In this document: positions 8,795 to 18,753 of the stretch, in pieces
Layout of the letters: each line of letters starts with the position of its first letter
How positions within the stretch are numbered: position 1 is the first letter of the stretch
DNA from: Parvularcula sp. IMCC14364
GTDB lineage: Bacteria > Pseudomonadota > Alphaproteobacteria > Caulobacterales > Parvularculaceae
Length of the DNA stretch: 64,000 bases
Assembly: GCF_030758415.1 (NCBI RefSeq)
Contig: NZ_CP132334.1
Location: forward strand, 1,488,001 to 1,552,000
Direction: 5' to 3'
Position numbers and translations under genes: made by a program
Notes under the pieces: generated by a model
Database searches by the model: none
Told to the model about the DNA's origin: nothing
The model's input: only the letters and a program-made list of their open reading frames with translations

Positions 8795-9646
8795 GTGGCC
8801 GAGACTGATTATATTCTGAAAATCCGGTCACCGGACAGGCCCGGCATTCTGGCGGAAGTATCGACATTTCTTTCCTCAAAAGGGGCGGATATCCGTGATG
8901 CTGCCCAATATGGTGACCCGGAACCCAGCAGCTTTTTCATCCGGATACACCTGACATCACCGCAGGCATCTCATGAAGAATTGTGTGCCGCATTTGGCCC
9001 CGTCGCACAAAAGCGCGCATTCGATTGGGGGCTGCATCCAGCAGAAAAAAAATGCCGGGTGCTGCTGGCTGTATCGAGGCACGGCCATTGCCTTGTTGAC
9101 CTCTTGCATCGGTGGCAGATCAATGCCCTGCCGGTCGATATTGTCGGCGTTGTCTCCAATCACCGGGTCATGGAAGACATCACGAACGTCTACGGCCTGC
9201 CATTTCATTATCTGCCCGTCAGCAAAGAAACCAAACAGACGCAGGAAGAACAGTTCCAGCGGCTGATTGACGAAACAAGCGCTGATCTAGTGGTGCTGGC
9301 GCGCTATATGCAAATCCTGTCAAACGCCTTTGCGCAACGGCTGGAAGGGCGCTGCATAAACATCCACCACTCTTTTTTGCCCAGTTTCAAAGGCGCACGC
9401 CCTTATCATCAGGCGCATGGCCGGGGCGTCAAGTTGATCGGCGCAACGGCGCATTACGTCACGCCAGACCTGGATGAGGGGCCAATCATCGAGCAGGATG
9501 TCAAACGCGTCACCCATGCGCAGACACCAGACGCGCTGGTGAGTATTGGCCGGGATGTGGAATCCCAGGTGCTGGCCAGGGCCATTCGCTGGCATGCCGA
9601 GCACCGCGTCTTTATCAGCGGCCGCAAGACAGTCGTGCTTGCCTGA
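8795..9646 (+). CDS. purU: Formyltetrahydrofolate deformylase
   Basis: 283 residues. An N-terminal ACT domain (about 5-80, S-P-D-R-P-G-I-L-A-E-V) is joined to a formyltransferase-fold hydrolase domain. The latter has N-I-H-H-S-F-L-P-S-F-K-G-A-R-P-Y near residue 193 and G-A-T-A-H-Y-V-T-P-D-L-D-E-G-P-I-I. It hydrolyses 10-formyl-THF to formate and THF. The start is GTG at 8795. The GGGAGAG ribosome binding site partly lies in a 6-pair hairpin (arms 8768-8773 and 8781-8786), which could modulate translation; that is an inference. Confidence 0.95.
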   Translation: MAETDYILKIRSPDRPGILAEVSTFLSSKGADIRDAAQYGDPEPSSFFIRIHLTSPQASHEELCAAFGPVAQKRAFDWGLHPAEKKCRVLLAVSRHGHCLVDLLHRWQINALPVDIVGVVSNHRVMEDITNVYGLPFHYLPVSKETKQTQEEQFQRLIDETSADLVVLARYMQILSNAFAQRLEGRCINIHHSFLPSFKGARPYHQAHGRGVKLIGATAHYVTPDLDEGPIIEQDVKRVTHAQTPDALVSIGRDVESQVLARAIRWHAEHRVFISGRKTVVLA

Positions 9647-9687
9647 ACCTGTATCCGGGAAATTTTGGACGCCTGATAAAAATGTGC

Positions 9688-9716
9688 TTGCAATGAGAAC
9701 ATATAGTGAATATATG
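9688..9716 (+). promoter_or_regulatory. Promoter of the small SOS-type gene
   Basis: TTGCAA at 9688-9693, a 17-base spacer and TATATG at 9711-9716 form a good sigma-70-type promoter. Initiation would fall near 9723, inside the LexA-type operator. An imperfect operator half-pair (GAAC-N7-GAAT, 9697-9711) lies across the spacer. Confidence 0.6.
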
Positions 9717-9721
9717 ATTGA

Positions 9722-9736
9722 GAACATAAGCTGAAC
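9722..9736 (+). promoter_or_regulatory. LexA operator (GAAC-N7-GAAC)
   Basis: GAAC at 9722-9725 and GAAC at 9733-9736 are separated by exactly seven bases. This is the alphaproteobacterial LexA box in reverse orientation. It matches in type the site in front of this window's own lexA (37406-37420). Its position at the predicted transcription start fits repression. Confidence 0.75.
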
Positions 9737-9751
9737 ACAAGGAGACAGGTA

Positions 9752-9847
9752 ATGTCAAATGAAGTCAATATCCGTGATGCGCTGGGCCTGACTGTTTTGA
9801 TCGGCCTGATTGCCACTGTGAACATGTGGAGCGGTCTTTTGATCTGA
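9752..9847 (+). CDS. 31-residue single-pass membrane protein, SOS-type (SidA-like)
   Basis: The ATG at 9752 is preceded by AAGGAGA at a seven-base distance, an excellent ribosome binding site. The product is 31 residues: a charged N-terminus (M-S-N-E-V-N-I-R-D) followed by one hydrophobic segment (residues 10-31, A-L-G-L-T-V-L-I-G-L-I-A). It ends four hydrophobic residues after a Trp-Ser-Gly. Upstream sit a good promoter and a LexA-type operator. Family knowledge: Caulobacter SidA is an SOS-induced inner-membrane division inhibitor of about the same size and topology. Sequence homology to it was not tested, so the shared role is inferred. dnaE starts 75 bases downstream and may share the transcript. 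Confidence 0.65.
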   Translation: MSNEVNIRDALGLTVLIGLIATVNMWSGLLI

Positions 9848-9922
9848 ATGACAGGCATTTTTTTCCGGCGGTGTGGGAAACAGGGAGCTGCCTGTCAGCA
9901 TGACTCCGGTTAGGAATATTCT

Positions 9923-12900
9923 ATGCAGCCTTTTATTCATCTTCACCTCCACTCGTCCTATTCGCTCGCTGAAGGGGCGATCCACATCAAGAAGCTGAAA
10001 GAGCTATGCCTTCAGCACGAGATGCCAGCGGTTGCGGTTACGGATACCAATAATCTTTTCGGGGCACTGGAAGCCTCAGAAGTCCTGAGTGACGCAGGCA
10101 TTCAGTCAATATCAGGCTTGCAGATAGCGCTCGATCCCGAAGAACTGGATCTCCATCTGGAGCGTTACGAGCCTTTGCCGTCGCTGGTACTTCTGGCGCA
10201 AAATGAGCGTGGCTATCTCAACCTGATGAAGCTGACGAGCCAGGCGTTTCTCAAAACCGCAGCCGAAGGTACAATTCACACCACCATGGCCGCGCTGGAA
10301 CAGCATGCCGAGGGGCTCATTTGCCTCACTGGCGGCGTCAACGGTCCAATAGACCGGTTACTCAAAGACAGTCGCAAGGATGAAGCCAGAAACTTTCTTG
10401 GCAGATTACAGGCGCTCTATCCTGACAGACTGTATATTGAAATACAGCGCATCGCGGATGCCAGAGCACATCACATGACTGCCTACGAAAATGAATTGCT
10501 GGCACTGGCTTACACGACAAGTCTGCCGCTGGTTGCAACCAACGAGCCATTCTTTGCTGCCCGCGACGACTATGAGGCACATGATGCCCTTTTGTGCATC
10601 TCTGGCGGCGCCTATATCCAGCAGGACGACCGGCGCAAGGTAACGCCTGACAATTATTTCCGCTCCAGCGCCGAAATGATCGCCCTTTTTGAAGACCTCC
10701 CTGAAGCAGTTGAAAACACCTGTGTTATCGCAAAGCGCTGTGCTTTCCGGCCGCGCACCCATGCGCCGATCCTGCCGAACTTTGTCGAGGGGGATGTTGA
10801 CGGTGAAGCGAAGGAGCTTGAGCGGCAGGCGCGCGATGGTTTGCGCGCGCGGCTGGAACAGGTTGAACTTGCTGAACCGGAGGAAGAATACTGGAACAGA
10901 TTGGATATCGAGCTTGGCATTATCAACCGCATGGGGTTTCCCGGCTACTTTCTGATCGTTGCTGACTTCATTAAATGGGCCAAGCAGCATGACATCCCTG
11001 TCGGGCCGGGCAGGGGGTCGGGGGCAGGCTCGGTGGTTGCCTGGGCTCTAACGATTACAAATCTGGACCCGTTGCGGTTTGGCCTTCTGTTTGAGCGTTT
11101 CCTTAATCCGGAACGTGTCTCCATGCCGGATTTCGACGTTGATTTCTGTCAGGACCGGCGTGATGAGGTCATCTCCTATGTGCAGGACAAATACGGGACG
11201 GACCGTGTTGCCCAGATCATCACCTTTGGTAAATTGCAGGCCCGCGCGGTGCTGCGTGATGTCGGGCGTGTACTGAATTTACCGTTCGGACAGGTAGACC
11301 GTCTCTGCAAGATGGTGCCAAACAATCCCGCCAACCCTGTCACCCTGGCTGAGGCTATCGAAACCGAGCCGCGCCTGCGGCAGGAGCGGGACAGCGAGGA
11401 GCAGGTGGCGGACCTGATGACAAAGTCGCTCAAGCTTGAGGGGCTCTATCGGCACGCTTCCACCCACGCTGCGGGTGTTGTCATCGGTGACCGGCCACTG
11501 GATGAGCTGGTGCCACTATATCTTGATCCGCGCTCTGACATGCCTGCCACGCAGTTCAACATGAAGTGGGTTGAGCCAGCCGGTCTCGTCAAGTTCGATT
11601 TCCTCGGGCTCAAAACCCTGACCGTGATTCAGCGTGCCCTCGATCTGATGAAACAGAACGGCGTCAGTGTTGATATTGATGCGATCCCGCTTGATGATCG
11701 GGGCACGTTCGAAATGCTCGGGGAAGGCAATGCGGTCGGTGTGTTCCAGCTGGAAAGCACGGGTATGCGCTCAACTCTGAAAGGGCTCAAGCCGGATACA
11801 CTCGAGGACATTATCGCGCTCGTCTCACTGTACCGCCCCGGTCCAATGGAAAATATTCCAACTTATATCGAGCGCAAGTTTGGCCGTGAAGAGCCTGATT
11901 ATCTGCATGAGAAACTGACCGGTATTCTGACTGAAACCTATGGGGTCATCATCTATCAGGAGCAGGTGATGCAGATTGCCCAGATTCTTTCTGGCTACTC
12001 GCTGGGCGAAGCTGACCTTTTGCGCCGGGCGATGGGCAAGAAGAAAAAAGAGGAGATGGACAAGCAGAAAATCCGGTTCGTCGAAGGCGCAGAAAAAAAT
12101 AATGTCGACAGGTCCAAGGCTGAATCCATTTTTGAGCTTGTGGCCAAATTTGCCGGTTACGGTTTCAACAAGTCACATGCTGCTGCCTATGCCCTGATCG
12201 CCTATCAGACTGCCTGGCTCAAGCATAATCACATGGCGGAGTTTTTTGCTGCCTCGATGTCCCTCGATAAGGCCAACACCGACAAGCTCGCGATTTTCAT
12301 GAAGGACGCTAGACGATGCGACGTTGAGGTGAGGGCACCGGATGTCAATTTGTCAGAAGCGGATTTCACCGTTCACGAAGGGGCGGTCGTTTATGCCCTG
12401 GCGGCGATCAAGAATGTGGGCGAACAGGCCATGGCCCATATCGCGGAAACACGACGTGCAGGGGGGCCGTTTACAGATATCTATGATTTCGCGGAACGTG
12501 TTGACGGCCGTCAGATCGGCAAGCGCGGGTTTGAGAATCTTGCAAAGGCCGGTGCTTTTGACACGATCCACAAAAACCGTGCGCAGATTGTGGAAATGGC
12601 GGACTTTCTGGTGCGCTATTCCGCAAAGGCAGCGGATGAGCGTACCAGCGATCAGGGGGGACTGTTTGATCTAGGGGGCGGCACCGCCCTCGAGCGCCCC
12701 ACGCTCAAGGCTGTTGAGGAGTGGTTGCCGATTGATCGACTGGACTTCGAGCGTGCCGTGATCGGTTTTTATTTTTCCGGGCATCCGCTGGATGATTATG
12801 CCAGCAGTCTCGAGAAGCTGAAGGTGATCCCCTATAGCGATGTCGCTGCCACCGTTGAAGCAGAGGGCGGGCGTGTTTTCATCAAGCTTGCTGGTGTCAT

Positions 12901-13372
12901 CCGTGCTTTCAACCCTCGCCGGGCCAAGTCCGGGAAGCCTTTCGCCTGGGTAGAACTGTCCGATCAGAGTGGTGAGTTTGAAATTACCGTCTTTTCGGAA
13001 CTTTTGGAAACTGCCCGTGATATGCTTCAGCCCGGCACACTTGTCATGGTGGGCCTCTCGGCGGAGGAGCGTGAGGGCGATATCAGGCTGACCGGTGAGA
13101 CGATACAGCTTCTCGACAAGGCAGCCGCCGCGACGCAGGCTGAACTCAGAATATCTGTCACCAGTGCAGATGCGTTGAATTCTGTTCGCCGCCGCCTCTA
13201 CGAACTCGGCAGCAAGGGCGGCACCGGAACGGGGACAGCCCTGCTGCATTTTTTCCTGCCGGATAATGGTTATGAGGTTGAACTGAAACTCCCCGGCGAC
13301 TTCAACACCACTGCAGCACTCAAAGGTGCCTTGAAAACCATCGACGGGGTTGCCGATGTTGAGTTGCGATAA
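9923..13372 (+). CDS. dnaE: DNA polymerase III alpha subunit
   Basis: 1149 residues, the replicative polymerase. The N-terminal PHP domain begins F-I-H-L-H-L-H-S-S-Y-S. The palm carries G-P-G-R-G-S-G-A-G-S near residue 360 and the catalytic P-D-F-D-V-D-F near 402. G-F-N-K-S-H-A-A-A-Y-A-L-I-A-Y is in the fingers (about 748-762). The OB-fold spans roughly residues 960-1050. Length and domain order are those of DnaE1, not the error-prone DnaE2. A LexA-type operator and promoter lie about 190 bases upstream, before a small membrane ORF, so dnaE could receive SOS read-through; no terminator is seen between them. Confidence 0.97.
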   Translation: MQPFIHLHLHSSYSLAEGAIHIKKLKELCLQHEMPAVAVTDTNNLFGALEASEVLSDAGIQSISGLQIALDPEELDLHLERYEPLPSLVLLAQNERGYLNLMKLTSQAFLKTAAEGTIHTTMAALEQHAEGLICLTGGVNGPIDRLLKDSRKDEARNFLGRLQALYPDRLYIEIQRIADARAHHMTAYENELLALAYTTSLPLVATNEPFFAARDDYEAHDALLCISGGAYIQQDDRRKVTPDNYFRSSAEMIALFEDLPEAVENTCVIAKRCAFRPRTHAPILPNFVEGDVDGEAKELERQARDGLRARLEQVELAEPEEEYWNRLDIELGIINRMGFPGYFLIVADFIKWAKQHDIPVGPGRGSGAGSVVAWALTITNLDPLRFGLLFERFLNPERVSMPDFDVDFCQDRRDEVISYVQDKYGTDRVAQIITFGKLQARAVLRDVGRVLNLPFGQVDRLCKMVPNNPANPVTLAEAIETEPRLRQERDSEEQVADLMTKSLKLEGLYRHASTHAAGVVIGDRPLDELVPLYLDPRSDMPATQFNMKWVEPAGLVKFDFLGLKTLTVIQRALDLMKQNGVSVDIDAIPLDDRGTFEMLGEGNAVGVFQLESTGMRSTLKGLKPDTLEDIIALVSLYRPGPMENIPTYIERKFGREEPDYLHEKLTGILTETYGVIIYQEQVMQIAQILSGYSLGEADLLRRAMGKKKKEEMDKQKIRFVEGAEKNNVDRSKAESIFELVAKFAGYGFNKSHAAAYALIAYQTAWLKHNHMAEFFAASMSLDKANTDKLAIFMKDARRCDVEVRAPDVNLSEADFTVHEGAVVYALAAIKNVGEQAMAHIAETRRAGGPFTDIYDFAERVDGRQIGKRGFENLAKAGAFDTIHKNRAQIVEMADFLVRYSAKAADERTSDQGGLFDLGGGTALERPTLKAVEEWLPIDRLDFERAVIGFYFSGHPLDDYASSLEKLKVIPYSDVAATVEAEGGRVFIKLAGVIRAFNPRRAKSGKPFAWVELSDQSGEFEITVFSELLETARDMLQPGTLVMVGLSAEEREGDIRLTGETIQLLDKAAAATQAELRISVTSADALNSVRRRLYELGSKGGTGTGTALLHFFLPDNGYEVELKLPGDFNTTAALKGALKTIDGVADVELR

Positions 13373-13515
13373 CTCTGGCAGCAAAAAATTCGGCTTTAGC
13401 TATTGATAAGTTCAGATAAACCGCGTAACGCCCGCCGCTATCAAACACACGGGACCAATCTTCGGTGGCCTTTTGGCTGTCTGGCTCCGTGGAAGCACAA
13501 CCGAGGAGATATTTG

Positions 13516-14370
13516 ATGGCGCTTCCTGAATTCTCAATGCGTCAGCTGCTTGAAGCTGGCGTTCACTTTGGTCACCAGACACATCGCTGGGACCCCAAGA
13601 TGAAATCCTACATTTTTGGCGACCGTAACGGTATCCACATTATCGATCTGTCACAGACAGTGCCGCTTCTGCATCAGGCACTGGTGAAAGTGCGTGACGT
13701 TGTTGCTGGTGGTGGCCGTGTGCTTTTTGTCGGCACAAAACGTCAGGCCCATGCGCCGGTCGCAGAAGCCGCGCAGCGCTGTGCTCAATACTACATGAAC
13801 GTCCGTTGGCTTGGCGGTACGCTGACGAACTGGGAAACGATCTCCGGTTCGATCAAGCGCCTCAAGTATATGGAAGAAACCCTTAATGACGGGGGTGCCG
13901 GACTGACAAAAAAAGAACGCCTCCAGATGACCCGTGAGCAGGAGAAGCTTGAAGCGTCTCTCGGCGGTATTCGCGATATGGGTGGCGTGCCGGATCTGAT
14001 GTTTGTTGTTGATGTGAAGAAAGAAGCAATCGCCATTCAGGAAGCCAAAAAACTCGGCATCCCGGTGGTTGCCATTGTCGACACAAATTGTTCCCCAGCC
14101 AATGTAGATCACATCATCCCCGGCAATGATGACGCGGCTCGAGCGATCGCACTTTACTGTAATCTCGTCGCAGACGCAGTTATCGACGGCCTTTCCGCCA
14201 GTCAGGCATCTCTCGGTATTGATATTGGAGAGATGGAAGAAACACCGGCAGAAATTCTGCCCGAACCAGCTGCGACGGAAGAGGTTGCTGCTGAAGCACC
14301 CGTCGAAGCAACTGAGCCGGCAATCGCACCGGCCGCAGAAGCTGAGCCAGAGCAGAAAACAGACGCCTGA
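13516..14370 (+). CDS. rpsB: 30S ribosomal protein S2
   Basis: 284 residues from the ATG at 13516 ([21 protein letters not shown]), preceded by CGAGGAGAT. An upstream in-frame start at 13465 would add 17 atypical residues and was rejected. The S2 core ends near residue 230, followed by an Ala/Glu/Pro-rich tail of about 50 residues common in alphaproteobacteria. A possible promoter lies at 13403-13431 (TTGATA, 17 bases, TAACGC). It is first in the rpsB-tsf-pyrH-frr cluster. Confidence 0.97.
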   Translation: MALPEFSMRQLLEAGVHFGHQTHRWDPKMKSYIFGDRNGIHIIDLSQTVPLLHQALVKVRDVVAGGGRVLFVGTKRQAHAPVAEAAQRCAQYYMNVRWLGGTLTNWETISGSIKRLKYMEETLNDGGAGLTKKERLQMTREQEKLEASLGGIRDMGGVPDLMFVVDVKKEAIAIQEAKKLGIPVVAIVDTNCSPANVDHIIPGNDDAARAIALYCNLVADAVIDGLSASQASLGIDIGEMEETPAEILPEPAATEEVAAEAPVEATEPAIAPAAEAEPEQKTDA

Positions 14371-14505
14371 TTGCATCATCAGTCTTTCAGGCAAGATGGC
14401 GGTCGTCACCGGGTTGTCACAAACTCAGTCTAACCGCTGTCTCGCATTCCGAACATAACATGAGGCCGCGCCAGCGCCTCAAGACACTTTAGACAGGAGA
14501 AGAAA

Positions 14506-15435
14506 ATGGCTGCAATTAGTGCTGCAATGGTGAAGGACCTGCGCGACAAGACAGGCGCAGGCATGATGGACTGCAAGGCCGCGCTCAAGGAAACTGACGG
14601 TGATGTTGAAGCCGCAGTGGACTGGTTGCGCAAAAAAGGTCTCGCGAAGGCTGCAAAAAAAGCTGGCCGCACGGCGGCTGACGGACTTGTCGCTGTGGCG
14701 ACATCCGGTGAGAAAGGTGTGCTTGTTGAAGTAAACGCCGAAACCGATTTTGTTGCTCGCAACGAGACGTTCCAGAAAATGGTTGCCAACATTGCCGAGA
14801 TCGCTCTGGGCGTTGATGGCGATACGGAAAAACTCAAGGCGGCAAATTATCCTGGCTCGGACAAAACCATCGATGAGTATATTTCCGAGATGATTGGTCA
14901 GATCGGGGAAAACATGGCCCTGCGCCGTGCTGCTGGTCTGTCTGTAGATGAAGGCGTTATTGTTCCTTACATCCACACGCAGGTTTGCGAAGGTGCCGGA
15001 AAAATCGGCGTCATCGTTGCGCTCAAATCATCCGGTGACAAGGACGCGCTCAATGCACTGGGCAAACAGATTGCCATGCATGTTGCTGCCGCGCGCCCGC
15101 TTTCACTGAAAGTAGAAGAACTCGACGCCGCCGTTGTCCAGCGTGAAAAAGATGTTCTGTCAGATCAGGCCCGTGCCTCTGGCAAGCCTGAGAACATTAT
15201 TGAGAAGATGGTCGAAGGTCGCTTGCGCAAGTTCTACGAAGAATCAGTGCTGCTGGAGCAAATCTTCGTTATTGATGGCGAGACCAGGATTGCCAAAGTG
15301 GTAGAGAACGCAAAAGGCGCTGCTGGCGCAGAGGTCGAGCTTGTCGGCTTTGAGCGTTTTGAGCTTGGTGAAGGCATCGAAGTTGCCGAAGATGACTTCG
15401 CCGCTGAAGTGCAGGCGATGGCAGGCGGCAATTAA
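14506..15435 (+). CDS. tsf: Elongation factor Ts
   Basis: 309 residues. It exchanges guanine nucleotides on EF-Tu. The N-terminal UBA-like domain has [16 protein letters not shown] and ends near residue 50. The core contains T-D-F-V-A-R-N near residue 82. An AGGAGAAG site precedes the ATG. A strong intrinsic terminator follows at 15458-15491, separating rpsB-tsf from pyrH-frr. Confidence 0.97.
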   Translation: MAAISAAMVKDLRDKTGAGMMDCKAALKETDGDVEAAVDWLRKKGLAKAAKKAGRTAADGLVAVATSGEKGVLVEVNAETDFVARNETFQKMVANIAEIALGVDGDTEKLKAANYPGSDKTIDEYISEMIGQIGENMALRRAAGLSVDEGVIVPYIHTQVCEGAGKIGVIVALKSSGDKDALNALGKQIAMHVAAARPLSLKVEELDAAVVQREKDVLSDQARASGKPENIIEKMVEGRLRKFYEESVLLEQIFVIDGETRIAKVVENAKGAAGAEVELVGFERFELGEGIEVAEDDFAAEVQAMAGGN

Positions 15436-15457
15436 GCACCGCTTCACAGCATAAATA

Positions 15458-15491
15458 AAGGGAGGGGACACAGTCGTGGCCCCTCCTTTTG
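15458..15491 (+). terminator. Rho-independent terminator after tsf
   Basis: AAAGGGAGGGG pairs with CCCCTCCTTTT (one G-T pair) around a loop of about 12 bases. The 3' arm ends in a short T run. It ends the rpsB-tsf transcript. Confidence 0.85.
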
Positions 15492-15649
15492 TATGTGGCA
15501 CGATATTGACGCGCTCAGCGGGTTGCCACATGCATCATGGAGACAGGCGCCGGTGTGTTTTGCAACACTCTGACAGTCGTGAAGGCTGGCCGGAATCAGC
15601 AAGCGGTGCTAAGCGATAGGCATTCGCCCAATCATCAGGATATGAGTTC

Positions 15650-16405
15650 ATGACCCAGACTGCCCCTGCACAAAACCTGACTGCAGACGCTGCAGTCCCG
15701 GCTTTCAAGCGCGTCCTCCTGAAAATCTCCGGTGAGGCATTGATGGGGCCTGAGTCATTCGGGATCCATCAGGACACCGTAGAGCGGATTGCCCAGGAAA
15801 TCGGTGCCGGCGTGGAGCTTGGTGTGCAGATATCCCTTGTGATCGGCGGCGGGAACATCTTCCGTGGCCTTTCCATGGCCGAGAATGGCATGGAGCGCGC
15901 AAGTGCCGATTACATGGGTATGCTTGCCACCGTCATGAATGCGCTGGCGATGCAGAATGCGCTGGAAAGTATTGGTGTACAGACACGGGTCATGTCTGCG
16001 ATTGAAATGACCTCCGTTTGTGAGCCCTATATTCGCCGCCGCGCCCTGCGCCATATGGAAAAGGGCCGTGTGGTCATTTTTGCCGCTGGCTCCGGAAACC
16101 CGTTTTTTACGACGGATACAGCAGCGGCTCTGCGCGCCGCTGAAATGGGCTGTGATGTATTGATGAAGGGCACGCAGGTTGACGGCGTTTATTCTGCTGA
16201 CCCGAAAACCAACCCCGATGCTGAAAGATACGAGTCCCTTACCTATATGGATGTGTTGAAGAATGACTTGCGCGTGATGGATCAGGCCGCAATATCGTTG
16301 ACCCGTGAAAACGCGATTCCAATCGTCGTGTTTCCGCTGGCCGAAGAAGGCGGTGTTGTCGGTGCATTGACGGGGCAGGGCACGTTCACGATTATCAAAG
16401 ACTAG
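15650..16405 (+). CDS. pyrH: UMP kinase
   Basis: 251 residues. It phosphorylates UMP to UDP. It has the amino-acid-kinase fold with [11 protein letters not shown] near residue 23, G-G-G-N-I-F-R-G near 71, and [15 protein letters not shown] near 143. The N-terminal extension of about 20 residues is somewhat longer than usual. It is followed 24 bases later by frr, the normal pair. Confidence 0.96.
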   Translation: MTQTAPAQNLTADAAVPAFKRVLLKISGEALMGPESFGIHQDTVERIAQEIGAGVELGVQISLVIGGGNIFRGLSMAENGMERASADYMGMLATVMNALAMQNALESIGVQTRVMSAIEMTSVCEPYIRRRALRHMEKGRVVIFAAGSGNPFFTTDTAAALRAAEMGCDVLMKGTQVDGVYSADPKTNPDAERYESLTYMDVLKNDLRVMDQAAISLTRENAIPIVVFPLAEEGGVVGALTGQGTFTIIKD

Positions 16406-16429
16406 AAGACGACAAGGAAAAACAAGAAA

Positions 16430-16990
16430 ATGGCAGACGATACAGCCGGTCCGGATATGAAAGATCTCAAGCGCCGCATGGAAGGTGCTTTTGAGTCCCT
16501 GAAAACAGAATTTGGCGGCCTGCGCACCGGGCGCGCCTCAGCCAGCCTTCTCGACAGTGTAAATGTCAATGCCTATGGCTCCATGATGCCGATGAATCAG
16601 GTTGGCACCGTAAATGTACCAGAGCCCCGGATGCTGTCCGTACAGGTATGGGACCAGAGCCTTGTCGGGGCTGTTGAAAAAGCGATCCGTGACTCAGGTC
16701 TGGGTGTGAACCCCGTTACCGATGGCCAGAATGTCCGGGTTCCCCTGCCAGCGCTGACAGAAGAGCGCCGGATAGAGCTGACCAAAATTGCCGGCAAATA
16801 TGCAGAACAGGCGCGTGTTGCCATTCGCAACGTCCGACGGGATGGTATGGAAGGCCTTAAAAAAGCCGAAGGAATTTCAGAAGATGAACAAAAACGTCTG
16901 GCAGATGATGTACAGAAATTGACTGACAGTATCATCAAGGAAGTCGACGCCTCACTTGAAGCAAAAGAGCAGGAGATCATGCAGGTCTGA
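16430..16990 (+). CDS. frr: Ribosome recycling factor
   Basis: 186 residues. With EF-G it splits post-termination ribosomes. Landmarks are [15 protein letters not shown] and [11 protein letters not shown]. The C-terminus is a long charged helix. An AAGGAAAAA site precedes the ATG. It lies between pyrH and uppS as in most alphaproteobacteria. Confidence 0.97.
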   Translation: MADDTAGPDMKDLKRRMEGAFESLKTEFGGLRTGRASASLLDSVNVNAYGSMMPMNQVGTVNVPEPRMLSVQVWDQSLVGAVEKAIRDSGLGVNPVTDGQNVRVPLPALTEERRIELTKIAGKYAEQARVAIRNVRRDGMEGLKKAEGISEDEQKRLADDVQKLTDSIIKEVDASLEAKEQEIMQV

Positions 16991-17035
16991 TCTGGTTCAG
17001 GCGTGATATGACGTATTGGAAGGAAAAAAGTCCGG

Positions 17036-17896
17036 GTGCCAATCAAGGGTTCAAACAAGCTGGTGAAAGGCATATCCGGCATTTTCTCTGGTCAGGATCG
17101 GCGTGTGCCGGATAGCATTCTTGATCTGCAGGCGAAAGTCTCCAACATCACTGACCTGCAAGAGCAGGAAAGCAAGGAGCCGCCAGTAGACAAGCCGCTG
17201 TCGCACGTCGCCATTATCATGGACGGTAATGGTCGCTGGGCAGAAAAGCGCGGCCTTCCGCGTCAGGCCGGGCATCGTGAGGGTGTTGCGGCCGCTCGCC
17301 GCGCGATTGAGACAGCAAAAGAACTGGGCCTGTCGCACCTGACGCTTTACAGCTTTTCGACCGAGAACTGGGGCAGGCCAGAGTCTGAGGTGCGTGACCT
17401 CATGAACCTGATGCGTACATATATCGAATCTGATTTGCCCAAACTGGTATCTGAAAATATTCGGATACGCATCATTGGAGATAAGAAAACACTTCCTGCT
17501 GACATAAGATTACTGGTCAACCGCGCTGAAAAAGAAACAGCCGACAATACAGGATATACATTACAGATCGCCTTTAACTATGGTGGGCGAGACGAGATCA
17601 TCCGGGCCATGCGCGCGCTGGCTCAGGACATTTCGCAAGGCGCTGTATCGCCGGACGAAATTGATGAGCAGAAGATTGCCAGCGTTCTGGATACGGGCGA
17701 TGCGCCTGATCCTGACCTTGTTATCCGCACTAGCGGGGAGCGGCGGATCAGCAATTTCCTGCTTTGGCAGGCAGCTTATGCTGAATATATTTTCCTCGAT
17801 GAATACTGGCCAGATTTCAGCCGCGACGTATTTCTGCGGGCCGTTGATGATTACCATGCCCGTGAGCGACGCTTTGGACGCCGCAACGCTGGTTAA
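17036..17896 (+). CDS. uppS: Undecaprenyl diphosphate synthase
   Basis: 286 residues from the GTG at 17036, which has an AAGGAAAAAAG site. The cis-prenyltransferase core begins at about residue 55 with V-A-I-I-M-D-G-N-G-R-W-A and contains G-H-R-E-G. Near the end it has R-T-S-G-E-R-R-I-S-N-F-L-L-W-Q. It makes the C55 lipid carrier for peptidoglycan and LPS. The 50-residue N-terminal extension is unusual; no better-supported internal start precedes the core. Confidence 0.95.
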   Translation: MPIKGSNKLVKGISGIFSGQDRRVPDSILDLQAKVSNITDLQEQESKEPPVDKPLSHVAIIMDGNGRWAEKRGLPRQAGHREGVAAARRAIETAKELGLSHLTLYSFSTENWGRPESEVRDLMNLMRTYIESDLPKLVSENIRIRIIGDKKTLPADIRLLVNRAEKETADNTGYTLQIAFNYGGRDEIIRAMRALAQDISQGAVSPDEIDEQKIASVLDTGDAPDPDLVIRTSGERRISNFLLWQAAYAEYIFLDEYWPDFSRDVFLRAVDDYHARERRFGRRNAG

Positions 17897-17904
17897 GTCT
17901 CGCC

Positions 17905-18741
17905 ATGAAGCCCGCAGAAAATTCCCCCTGGCAGGCACTTGCCGCAAGCAAAGTATTCAAGCGGACTGTGATGATCCTGCTGCTCGCACCCGTTGCCATA
18001 CTGATTGTCTGGTTCGGGGGCCGGATGTTCTCAGCGCTTATTGCCTTTACGAGTATCGTTCTGGTTTTTGAATGGACCCGGATTGTTGACCGGACGGAAT
18101 TTTCCACTGCTTTCTATGTCCTGTCTTTCACTGCTATTTCATCAATCTTTCTGGCAGCCGGAGGATCATACCAACTGGCATATGCAACGGCCCTGGCTGG
18201 CGGGCTTATCAGCGCCATTTCCGAGCGACTGAAAGGGCGCTCCTCACAATGGCCGATGATCGGTATTTTTTATCTCATCATGCCGTGCATCGCCTTTGTC
18301 TGGATACGCAACGGACCAGAGACAGGCCGCAGCTTGACCCTGTTGTTGCTGGTCGCTGTATGGGCAACGGATATCGGGGCCTATGTCTTTGGTAAAATGA
18401 TCGGCGGTCCGCTGATGGCCCCTGCTATTTCTCCCGGCAAGACCTGGGCTGGTGCCTTTGGGGGCATTCTGACGGCCATGACCTGCTGCAGCTTTATTGC
18501 CTTGCTGGGCAGCGAGAACTGGTCCATCTGGGTTTTGGCCATGATCGGTATCAGCCTTTCCATAGCAACGATTGTCGGTGATTTTGCCGAGTCTGCGCTC
18601 AAGCGTTATTTCGGGATCAAAGACTCAGGTGGTTTCATTCCGGGCCATGGCGGTCTCCTCGACAGGCTGGACGGAATGCTTTTTGCCACAGCTGCATTGG
18701 CATTGGTGCTATTCATCTATAGCTTCACATCGACGGGATAA
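17905..18741 (+). CDS. cdsA: Phosphatidate cytidylyltransferase
   Basis: 278 residues with seven or eight membrane segments. It makes CDP-diacylglycerol. The family signature G-D-F-A-E-S-A-L-K-R-Y-F-G-I-K-D-S-G and I-P-G-H-G-G-L-L-D-R-L-D lie near the C-terminus; S-P-G-K-T-W-A-G-A-F-G-G precedes them. It starts eight bases after uppS ends and is followed 12 bases later by dxr. Confidence 0.95.
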   Translation: MKPAENSPWQALAASKVFKRTVMILLLAPVAILIVWFGGRMFSALIAFTSIVLVFEWTRIVDRTEFSTAFYVLSFTAISSIFLAAGGSYQLAYATALAGGLISAISERLKGRSSQWPMIGIFYLIMPCIAFVWIRNGPETGRSLTLLLLVAVWATDIGAYVFGKMIGGPLMAPAISPGKTWAGAFGGILTAMTCCSFIALLGSENWSIWVLAMIGISLSIATIVGDFAESALKRYFGIKDSGGFIPGHGGLLDRLDGMLFATAALALVLFIYSFTSTG

Positions 18742-18753
18742 CGAGGAAACGGG

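Noticed and set aside
12671-13384. 237-codon minus-strand ORF at the 3' end of dnaE
   Set aside because: Antisense shadow of the dnaE C-terminal region.
13651-14409. 252-codon minus-strand ORF within rpsB
   Set aside because: Antisense shadow of rpsB.
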